A stretch of DNA of 64,000 bases, taken from assembly GCF_900103865.1 (NCBI RefSeq), contig NZ_FNII01000013.1, positions 50,951-114,950 of the forward strand, written 5' to 3'. The notes below the pieces were generated by a model. That model was not told the DNA's origin, did not search any database, and saw nothing but the letters and a program-made list of their open reading frames with translations. Every line of letters begins with the position of its first letter. Position 1 is the first letter of the stretch. The position numbers and the translations under genes were made by a program. Positions 18,894 to 26,042 of this stretch are shown here, one piece after another. This DNA is from Vreelandella arcis (GTDB lineage Bacteria; Pseudomonadota; Gammaproteobacteria; Pseudomonadales; Halomonadaceae).

Positions 18894-19438
18894 TCGTCAA
18901 CAGTACAGCAGCGTTGCCACAAGTGTTCCACGGCTTCACTACCCATGGCGTTTAGCATGGCCACATTGCGCTCGGGGATCGCCGCGGTATCGCCATAATG
19001 GTCAATCGCCTGAGCGACGCTCTCCTCACGCAGCAGATGCACCATGGCGTGGGGCGAGCGGTTGGTGTAATTAGCGGGTTCAGCGTCTTCAAAGCAGTAA
19101 TCTGGATGAAATGTAGCTAGCTGATAGATCCCTTCATACCCTTGATCCACCAAGATGCTTTCTGCCAGCTCAACAAAATCCAGGTAATGGTCAAAGCTTT
19201 TAAACAGCGTGGGAAACACCAGTAGCGTGGTTTCGGTTTCGGGATGCTCGTCTAACCAATGAACCTCGACCATCAACTCTTCGAGTGCAACCTCGATTTT
19301 TTTAGAGCGCACGACCTCAACGCGCACCGTCTCCCGAGCCATTTCTCGACCCGCAAACGGGCATATATCGTGTGCCACGATAAAGCGGCTTACCCAATTC
19401 AGCGTCTGTGCGATGACCGTTTTATCTGCGTCTTGCAT
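18890..19438 (-). CDS. DUF1415 family protein
   Basis: 182 aa, no signal peptide or membrane helix. The translation shows the family pattern: WVSRFIVAHDICPFAGRE near the start, LLVFPTLFKSFDHYLDF in the middle and YQLATFHPDYCFE later. DUF1415 has no assigned function but is widespread in proteobacteria. The start at 19438 is preferred over TTG 19450 because GGGAG lies just upstream. Its stop codon overlaps the stop of the convergent diguanylate cyclase by four bases (shared TTAA). Confidence 0.82.
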   Translation of the reverse strand: MQDADKTVIAQTLNWVSRFIVAHDICPFAGREMARETVRVEVVRSKKIEVALEELMVEVHWLDEHPETETTLLVFPTLFKSFDHYLDFVELAESILVDQGYEGIYQLATFHPDYCFEDAEPANYTNRSPHAMVHLLREESVAQAIDHYGDTAAIPERNVAMLNAMGSEAVEHLWQRCCTVDD

Positions 19439-19515
19439 GCCTGCTCCCAAGCCACTCGTGTAGTTCGCCGATGCCCATCACCGCCGACAGCCCGACAGTT
19501 TACACGTCATGCGGA

Positions 19516-20184
19516 TTAAGCGTGTTCCTGATACCGCTTTAGCGCCAGCTGATAAGATTTTTGAATGTGGTCATCCATAAGCGCACGGGCGGCTTTGCTA
19601 TCCCGTTTTAAGGCAAGCGCCACCAGTTCGTGATGTTGCTCATCGAGGGTTTGTCTTACCGTGGGCATTTTGGGGCCCAGGCGACGATAGCGATCAAATT
19701 GATCGTGCAGCTGCTCGATAAAGCGCAATAGCCAAACGGAGCCGCAGGGGGCCACGAGTGTGCGGTGAAACTGACTGTGCAAAGACTCCCACTCCTCGCC
19801 TTTATCCAGCGTCGTGTCGGCGCGTTTAAGGCGGTGGGCCGCCGCAAGCAGCTCGGCTTCCCAGACGTCATCGCCGTGCTGAATGGCACGTTCAAACGCC
19901 ATTCCTTCCAGTTCAAGGCGCATATTGGCGATGTCATCCAGCTCACTGCGGGATAGCTTCGGCACCCTGAAACCCCGCTGATTTTCCTGGACTAACAGCC
20001 CGTAGGCCGCCAGCTTGTTCAACGCCTCGCGCAGCGGGCTCAAGCCAACATGATAACGCTCTTTGAGGGCGTTGATCGCCAGCTTCTCGCCGGCCACAAA
20101 CTGCCCACCCACCAGATCTCGCCGCAACGTCTCGTAAATCCGGCTGGACGCCGTACCGATCACTGGCTGAACATGGTGATTCAT
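19516..20184 (-). CDS. GntR family regulator (FCD effector domain)
   Basis: 222 aa. N-terminal winged helix-turn-helix (about 15-75: LKERYHVGLSPLREALNKLAAYGLL) and an all-helical FCD ligand domain (about 85-215) with the usual metal/ligand residues spread over LHSQFHRTLVAPCG and DEQHHELVALAL. The start is set at 20184, where AAGGAA lies 6 bp upstream; an ATG at 20202 is also in frame. It is divergent from a two-gene chromate-transport-type unit, which it may control through a 16-bp palindrome in the shared 174-bp gap. Confidence 0.87.
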   Translation of the reverse strand: MNHHVQPVIGTASSRIYETLRRDLVGGQFVAGEKLAINALKERYHVGLSPLREALNKLAAYGLLVQENQRGFRVPKLSRSELDDIANMRLELEGMAFERAIQHGDDVWEAELLAAAHRLKRADTTLDKGEEWESLHSQFHRTLVAPCGSVWLLRFIEQLHDQFDRYRRLGPKMPTVRQTLDEQHHELVALALKRDSKAARALMDDHIQKSYQLALKRYQEHA

Positions 20185-20261
20185 ATCAGTTCCTTTTTGC
20201 ATCTTGGCCCCCTACCTTCGTTCGCTCGAGTTGACGCTCAGGGAGGCACTCGCCTATATTC

Positions 20262-20277
20262 TATTTTATATAAAATA
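20262..20277. promoter_or_regulatory. 16-bp perfect AT palindrome, candidate operator
   Basis: TATTTTATATAAAATA is a perfect palindrome in the gap between the divergent GntR and chromate-transporter genes. Position suggests an operator or overlapping promoter, but it does not match the usual FCD-GntR pattern (TNGTNNNACNA), so the link to the neighbouring regulator is open. Confidence 0.4.
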
Positions 20278-20358
20278 ATCGATTTTTTAACCAACAACCG
20301 ATAAATAAGGGCCCGGTATGCGCTGTATCACATTTCCGACTCTACGGGACTCTCGCCC

Positions 20359-20928
20359 ATGAAGCCCTCGGCTGTCTCTTGGCAACTGTTCTGGGCTTTT
20401 TTCCGCGTCGGCATTTTAGGGTTCGGGGGCGGTCCCGCCATGATCCCCCTAGTACGTGCCGAGGTCGTTACCCGCCACCGCTGGCTCACCGATGAGGAGT
20501 TCGCCGACGTGCTGGCGATTGGCAATACGTTACCCGGCCCCATCGCCACCAAAATGCCCGGCTACATCGGTTACCGGGTGGGCGGAGTAACCGGCTGCAT
20601 CGCCGCCGTCATCGCCATCATCTTACCCATGATCGTCGCCATGATTGCCATGTTAAGCCTCTTCAGCCGCTACCGCGATGTCGCCTGGATTCGCGGCATG
20701 GGTCAAGCGGTGGTGCCTGTTGTCATGGTGATGATGGCACAACTCACCTGGGACTTTTTTGATAAATCGAAAGCCGTATTGGGCTGGCTGACCAGTGCCG
20801 TCATGGCAATCGCCGCCGCCGGTCTTATTTACTGGCTCGGCGTTCATCCGGGTTGGGTCATTGGTGCCATTCTAGTCACTGCCCTATTACGCCCCACAGG
20901 CACTAAAAAAGCTGAGGGGCCTGTATGA
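20359..20928 (+). CDS. Chromate transporter family protein, first half
   Basis: 189 aa membrane protein of the CHR family in its short (half-size) form. It has the hallmark GFGGGPAMIPLV (about 22-33), LAIGNTLPGPIATKMPGYIGY (about 53-73) and several membrane segments. Paired short CHR genes form a heteromeric carrier in other bacteria; chromate/sulfate antiport is the family function but the true substrate here is untested. The stop overlaps the start of the next gene (ATGA), so the two are translationally coupled. Confidence 0.87.
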   Translation: MKPSAVSWQLFWAFFRVGILGFGGGPAMIPLVRAEVVTRHRWLTDEEFADVLAIGNTLPGPIATKMPGYIGYRVGGVTGCIAAVIAIILPMIVAMIAMLSLFSRYRDVAWIRGMGQAVVPVVMVMMAQLTWDFFDKSKAVLGWLTSAVMAIAAAGLIYWLGVHPGWVIGAILVTALLRPTGTKKAEGPV

Positions 20929-21455
20929 TCTATTGGGATCTTTTCCTCGCGTTTTTTATCCCCAATATTATCGGTTACGGCGGTGGTCCGGCGATTATTC
21001 CGCTGATCGAGGCCGAAGTAGTGGGTCGCTATGGCTGGATGACCGCGCAAACTTTCGCTGAAACGTTAGCGCTAGGTAACGCCTTGCCCAGCCCTATCGC
21101 GACCAAAATGGCCGGGTATATCGGCTACGATGTCGCCGGCATCGGCGGCGCTTGCGTGGCGGTAGCCGCTACCGTGATCCCGACCTTGCTATTAATGCTG
21201 GGCGCGCTAGGGCTTTTATACCGCCACCGCGAGTCCCCACGCGTTAAACGCATGAGCCAATGGGTACGCCCGGTGATCGCCATGATGATGGCTTGGCTCA
21301 CCTTAGGTTTTTTACTCGAGAGCCTCGACTCCAGCGGCGCCATTCACACCTTAATTATCGGTACCGCTGCCGCTATTGCACTGATTCGCTTCAAAACGCA
21401 CCCCGCCTTTGTGGTCATCGGGGCCTTGGTGTATGGTGGAGTATTTCTTGGCTGA
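20925..21455 (+). CDS. Chromate transporter family protein, second half
   Basis: 176 aa, same fold as its upstream neighbour: YGGGPAIIPLIEAEVVGRYGW near the start and ALGNALPSPIATKMAGYIGYD (about 53-70). It starts inside the previous gene's stop (four-base overlap). Together the two genes make the split CHR transporter under probable control of the divergent GntR regulator. Confidence 0.87.
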   Translation: MIYWDLFLAFFIPNIIGYGGGPAIIPLIEAEVVGRYGWMTAQTFAETLALGNALPSPIATKMAGYIGYDVAGIGGACVAVAATVIPTLLLMLGALGLLYRHRESPRVKRMSQWVRPVIAMMMAWLTLGFLLESLDSSGAIHTLIIGTAAAIALIRFKTHPAFVVIGALVYGGVFLG

Positions 21456-21523
21456 ACTGGCTATCCACGGTGAATCCCCGCATCATGGCGATCCTCTTTT
21501 GCTAGTTTATCGCCTGTCCAGTT

Positions 21524-23389
21524 ATGCCATCATCATCTGAATCAACACCATCGTCTAAGACGACTTCTTCTTCACCGCTAAGCGGTTTTTTGGGTGTATT
21601 TCGTTATAGTCGCCGCGCGCTTAGCTTGGTGTGGGAAACTTCACGCTGGATGATGCTGGGCTTAGCATTATGCACACTGGTCGCCGGGGTGCTCCCCGCC
21701 GTGGCGGCTTGGGTTGGCCAACTGATTGTCGATGGTGTGGTGAGTGCGATGCAAACCCACCGCGAAGCCAGCAACCCCGACTTACTCACCACTATCCTCC
21801 CTGTATTAAAACTCGTCGCTTTTGAGGCGTTGATTATCGCGCTTATTGCGCTCGCCCAGCGCGGCCTTTCGGCTCAGCAGGCGTTACTCCGTGCGCTGCT
21901 GGGGCATAAGGTCAACGTAATGATCCTGGAAAAAGCCGGCCAGCTGTCGCTCAGCCAGTTTGAAGACTCTGAGCTTTACGACCAGCTTACTCGAGCGCGA
22001 CGCGAAGCGTCCACGCGCCCGCTTGCGTTGGTTAATAAAACCTTTGGGCTACTGCAAAACGCTATCTCTTTAGGTAGTTTCGGGGTGCTGCTGGTGCAGT
22101 TTTCCCCCTGGGCGCTGCTGATTTTGGTGGCCGGTGCCCTGCCGGTGTTTCTCTCGGAAGCCAAATTCTCGGGTGATGCATTCCGGCTGTTTCGCTGGCG
22201 TTCGCCGCAAACGCGCATGCAGATATACCTTGAAACGGTGCTCGCCCGGGAGGACAGCATTAAAGAGGTCAAGCTATTTGGCCTCGAAGGACTCTTTCTT
22301 AAGCGCTATCGCGATATTTTCACCCGGCTATTTGCCGAGGAACGTCGCCTCACGCTGCGCCGCGAAAGCTGGGGTTTCGTACTTGGGTTGCTGGGCACCT
22401 TGACCTTTTACGCTGCCTACGCCTGGGTGGTGATTGAAACCATTGCCGGGGCGCTCACCCTGGGCCAAATGACCATGTATCTGATGGTCTTCAAACAGGG
22501 CCAGGCCGCGCTGTCCGCCAGCCTGACCGCGATTAGCGGTATGTACGAAGACAACCTCTACCTGTCCAATCTGTATGAATACTTGGAACAGCCAGTTGAG
22601 GCTGACACCGGCACGCTGACCCAGGGTGCACTGCCCGGTGATGGCCTGCGCTTTGAGCACGTTAGCTTTGCCTACCCAGGTGGCGAAGATGTCCTGCACG
22701 ATATTTCGTTGCACCTTTCCCCCGGCCAAAGCCTGGCCTTGGTGGGCGAAAACGGTTCAGGTAAAACAACCCTGATCAAGCTATTAACACGGCTCTACCA
22801 CCCCACCCAAGGGCGAATCCTATTGGATGGTAGCGACCTGCGTGATTGGGATACACAGGCGCTGCGCGAACGCACGGGAGTGATTTTTCAGGACTTCGTA
22901 CGCTACCAATTGCAGGTGGGGGAAAATCTGGGGGTGGGTGATACCCATGCGTTCGACGACGAGCAGCGCTGGCAACAGGCGGCGCGTCACGGCATGGCAG
23001 ATGACTTCATCGCGGGAATGGCAAGCGGCTATCAAACCCAGCTTGGCCGCTGGTTTAAAAACGGCCAGGAACTCTCCGGCGGCCAGTGGCAAAAAATAGC
23101 CCTTTCCCGCGCCTATATGCGCGAGAACGCCGATATCATCGTGCTGGACGAGCCTACAGCCGCCATGGATGCCGCCGCAGAGGCCGCGGTCTTCGCCCGC
23201 TTCCGCGAGCACAGTCGCGACAAGATGGCCATATTAATCTCCCACCGTTTCTCCACTGTGCGTAGCGCTGATCTTATCCTGGTGATTGATCAGGGCAAGA
23301 TCATTGAACGCGGCACCCACGACGAACTGCTCGCGGCGAAAGGCCGCTATGCGACGCTGTTTCAACTGCAGGCTGAGGGATACCGTTGA
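21524..23389 (+). CDS. ABC exporter, fused permease and ATPase
   Basis: 621 aa. N-terminal six-helix exporter domain (about 35-350) fused to an ATPase domain (about 380-615) with Walker A GENGSGKTTL, signature LSGGQWQKIAL and Walker B VLDEPTAAMD, followed by the ISHRFSTVR H-loop. The first 25 residues are Ser/Thr-rich and lack a good ribosome site, so the true start may lie a little downstream. The substrate is unknown; it is a single half-transporter with no binding protein nearby, expected to homodimerise. Confidence 0.88.
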   Translation: MPSSSESTPSSKTTSSSPLSGFLGVFRYSRRALSLVWETSRWMMLGLALCTLVAGVLPAVAAWVGQLIVDGVVSAMQTHREASNPDLLTTILPVLKLVAFEALIIALIALAQRGLSAQQALLRALLGHKVNVMILEKAGQLSLSQFEDSELYDQLTRARREASTRPLALVNKTFGLLQNAISLGSFGVLLVQFSPWALLILVAGALPVFLSEAKFSGDAFRLFRWRSPQTRMQIYLETVLAREDSIKEVKLFGLEGLFLKRYRDIFTRLFAEERRLTLRRESWGFVLGLLGTLTFYAAYAWVVIETIAGALTLGQMTMYLMVFKQGQAALSASLTAISGMYEDNLYLSNLYEYLEQPVEADTGTLTQGALPGDGLRFEHVSFAYPGGEDVLHDISLHLSPGQSLALVGENGSGKTTLIKLLTRLYHPTQGRILLDGSDLRDWDTQALRERTGVIFQDFVRYQLQVGENLGVGDTHAFDDEQRWQQAARHGMADDFIAGMASGYQTQLGRWFKNGQELSGGQWQKIALSRAYMRENADIIVLDEPTAAMDAAAEAAVFARFREHSRDKMAILISHRFSTVRSADLILVIDQGKIIERGTHDELLAAKGRYATLFQLQAEGYR

Positions 23390-23427
23390 TGGTTCCGCAG
23401 TCGCCCACTATGGCGTTGCAATCTGTA

Positions 23428-25158
23428 TTATTGAGACATGTTGGTCAGCAGCGCCACGATAATGACGCCGAGCAGGACGCACAACCATTGCCAAAACCGC
23501 ACCGGATCGCGCTCTAAAAGCGGCGGTCGCGACTGTTTCAGGGTTCCCGGGCTTGGCGTACGCAGCTCGAAGATAAATTCTGAAAGCACTGGATAGCGCT
23601 GTTGTGGGTTGGGATGCAGCGCCTTTTTGAGCACCTCATCCACCCATACGGGCAGTTCACGGTTTTCGCTCAGCGCGGAGCGGTAGGCAAGCTTGCGCTG
23701 GGCCGCTCGGGTGCGGGTTTTGGCCACCTCGGTGCCGTAGGGCAGCGTCCCGGCCAGCATCTGATAGGCAATCACCGCCAGCGAGTACAAGTCGGACTGC
23801 TCAGTGCCGCCCTCGCCCAGAAAATATTCCGGTGCCGTGTATTGGGCGGTGCCGAGTATCGGGTCAGCCTCGCCGGAAGCATCCGCGGCCTCGGCAATCC
23901 CCGCGATTCGTGTGGCGCCAAAATCAATCAGCCTGACCGTGCCGTGACGGTCGATCATGATGTTGTCCGGACGCACGTCCTGATGGAGCATTTCCAGCCG
24001 ATGAAAGGCGCGCAGCCCTTTGGCCACCTGCTCGATAATGCCGCGCACTTCGGCCAAATCAGGGTCAGGATGGTCACGCATCCACTGAGTCAACGTCTGA
24101 CCTTCAATATACGCCCATACGGTATACAGATAACGCCGCGATCCTCGCTGCTCAGGCGCGGATAGCACATGGGCATTATCAAGCCGTCGAGCGATCCACT
24201 CTTCTCGCACAAAACGCTCGACGCTTGCACGGTCCTCGGCCAGCTCGGTTGATAGGGTTTTCACCACCACATGCCGGTTGGTTTGCGGATCGTGCGCCAA
24301 ATAAACGTGGCTGCGGGCGCTGGCATGGAGCGGCCGGATAATCCGCAGACCATCCAGCTCGCTATTCGCGCGCATCTCGGGCGGTGGAGGCAAGGTGCCC
24401 AGCGCATCGAAAAGCTCGTCAGCCTCACGCTCGGGCAACGTCTCAATACGCACCAGTTGCGCGGTCAGATTATCATCGCTGCCATTTGCTAGCGCGGCGT
24501 CCACTAATGCCTTTGCCGCCGCGTCCAGGTCACCAGTATTATCCTGGATAAGCGCCGTCATAGCGTGGGGGGAAAGCCACTCGTAAACACCGTCGCTGGC
24601 CAGCAAAAACACATCGCCTTCGCTGAGCGAGACGGCGCGATAATCCAGCTCCAGGTGTTGGCTTGCGCCCATCGCACGGCTCAGGTGGCTGACTTCTCGC
24701 GAAGCCCAAAAGCGATGATCCTCGGTCAGTGGCTCAAGCGTATTTCCTGCCAGTTGGTAGATGCGGCAGTCGCCTACATGGAACAAGTGAGCCGTCGCCG
24801 ATTTAATAATCATCGCGCTCAGGGTACACACATAGCCACGATCCATGTCGTAGCGATACTGGCTTTGCCGCGTTTGCGCATACAGCCAGGCATTGGTGGC
24901 CTGCAGCACCCGCTGCGCCGAGCTTTTCACGCTCCAGGTGGACGGCGTGGCGTAGTAATCAGACAGGAAGCCGCCCACTGCCGCTTCGCTTGCATCGCGG
25001 CTCACCGCACTGCTGCTGATGCCATCGGCCAGGGCAACGGCGATGCCTTTGTGACGTCGCTGGGCATCACTGGGCAAATAAGCTCCATAAAAATCCTGAT
25101 TGCTCGGTTTACGGCCTTTATCGGAGCATTGGCCCAGGGAAATGTTCAGTGCTGGCAT
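23428..25158 (-). CDS. Bifunctional PP2C protein phosphatase / Ser-Thr protein kinase
   Basis: 576 aa fusion. N-terminal PP2C domain (about 1-245) with ALADGISSS, FHVGDCRIYQL, LLASDGVYEWL and GSDDNLTAQLV, the metal-binding aspartates of the family. Kinase domain (about 265-525) with VVVKTL (ATP-binding Lys), HQDVRPDNIMI (catalytic loop, with R in place of the usual K two after Asp), LIDFGATR (DFG) and YTAPEYF. A single C-terminal membrane helix (WLCVLLGVIIVALLTN) anchors it with both domains in the cytoplasm. It is the last gene of nasA-cobA-kinase and overlaps cobA by 13 bp. Similar fusions sit in nitrate clusters of Pseudomonas; their substrate is unknown. Confidence 0.87.
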   Translation of the reverse strand: MPALNISLGQCSDKGRKPSNQDFYGAYLPSDAQRRHKGIAVALADGISSSAVSRDASEAAVGGFLSDYYATPSTWSVKSSAQRVLQATNAWLYAQTRQSQYRYDMDRGYVCTLSAMIIKSATAHLFHVGDCRIYQLAGNTLEPLTEDHRFWASREVSHLSRAMGASQHLELDYRAVSLSEGDVFLLASDGVYEWLSPHAMTALIQDNTGDLDAAAKALVDAALANGSDDNLTAQLVRIETLPEREADELFDALGTLPPPPEMRANSELDGLRIIRPLHASARSHVYLAHDPQTNRHVVVKTLSTELAEDRASVERFVREEWIARRLDNAHVLSAPEQRGSRRYLYTVWAYIEGQTLTQWMRDHPDPDLAEVRGIIEQVAKGLRAFHRLEMLHQDVRPDNIMIDRHGTVRLIDFGATRIAGIAEAADASGEADPILGTAQYTAPEYFLGEGGTEQSDLYSLAVIAYQMLAGTLPYGTEVAKTRTRAAQRKLAYRSALSENRELPVWVDEVLKKALHPNPQQRYPVLSEFIFELRTPSPGTLKQSRPPLLERDPVRFWQWLCVLLGVIIVALLTNMSQ

Positions 25159-26042
25159 GCATAGTGCACCTGGTTCTCGGTGGATGCCGGGCTTGTCGCG
25201 ACGCGCTGCACTACGCTACCCACCATAATGACGCAGGGCGAGGGTAGCGGCTCAGCGGCCAACCGCTGGGGCATATCGACCAAACTGCCGACAAGCGACT
25301 GCTGATCGGGTTGGCTGGCGTTGGCGACCAGCATGATCGGCCAGTCATCGGGCAGCCCCGCCTCGCGCAGGCCAGCGCAAATCGCCGCCACCTTGGAAAG
25401 CCCCATGTAAAACACCAGGGTTTCGTCGCGGCGCGCCAAGGCCGCCCAGTCGGGTGTGCCGTCTTCACGGCACAGCTGCGCGGTGACAAAGCGCAACTGC
25501 TGGGCGTGGCCACGGTCGGTTAACGGAATGCCCATGCAGGCCGCCGCAGATGACGCGGCCGTAATGCCAGGCACGATGGTGACCGGTATCTGCGCGGCCG
25601 CCAGCGCATCCAGTTCTTCACCCATGCGGCCGAAAATACCGGGGTCGCCGCCTTTGAGACGCACTATCGATTTTCCCTGGCGAACAAGGCGCACCATCAG
25701 CGCGCCGATCTCATCCTGGGGAACGCTATGGTGCCCTTTCGCCTTACCTACATAATAGCGCTCGCAGCCTGCGGGGATCATCGCCAGCACGTCGTCGCCT
25801 ACCAGCCGGTCGTACACCACGGCATCCGCCTGTTGCAGTAGACGCGCAGCCTTGAGGGTGAGTAACTCTGCATCGCCGCTGCCGGCCCCCACCAGATACA
25901 CGTGGCCGCGCTGACAGTCGCCGCGCAGCGGAATACGAGCGGCTACGCCACTGCTGGCATTCCTGGTTAGCTCAAACCAACTTGCCAACCGCGCCAGGGG
26001 ATTACACCACTTCAGAAGCTGGAATTTGCTTAGCGCGCGCAT
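25146..26042 (-). CDS. cobA: Uroporphyrinogen-III C-methyltransferase (siroheme synthesis)
   Basis: 298 aa. Methylates uroporphyrinogen III twice to precorrin-2 using S-adenosylmethionine; needed for the siroheme of NirB. The core (about 45-285) shows VYLVGAGSGDAELLTLKA, VVYDRLV, VRLKGGDPGIFGRMGEE and PGITAASSAAA. It has a 40-residue N-terminal extension and lacks the dehydrogenase/ferrochelatase part of CysG, so those steps must be encoded elsewhere. The start at 26042 has GAGGAG; it lies inside the end of nasA (41-bp overlap), and its own end overlaps the phosphatase-kinase start. Confidence 0.92.
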   Translation of the reverse strand: MRALSKFQLLKWCNPLARLASWFELTRNASSGVAARIPLRGDCQRGHVYLVGAGSGDAELLTLKAARLLQQADAVVYDRLVGDDVLAMIPAGCERYYVGKAKGHHSVPQDEIGALMVRLVRQGKSIVRLKGGDPGIFGRMGEELDALAAAQIPVTIVPGITAASSAAACMGIPLTDRGHAQQLRFVTAQLCREDGTPDWAALARRDETLVFYMGLSKVAAICAGLREAGLPDDWPIMLVANASQPDQQSLVGSLVDMPQRLAAEPLPSPCVIMVGSVVQRVATSPASTENQVHYACQH

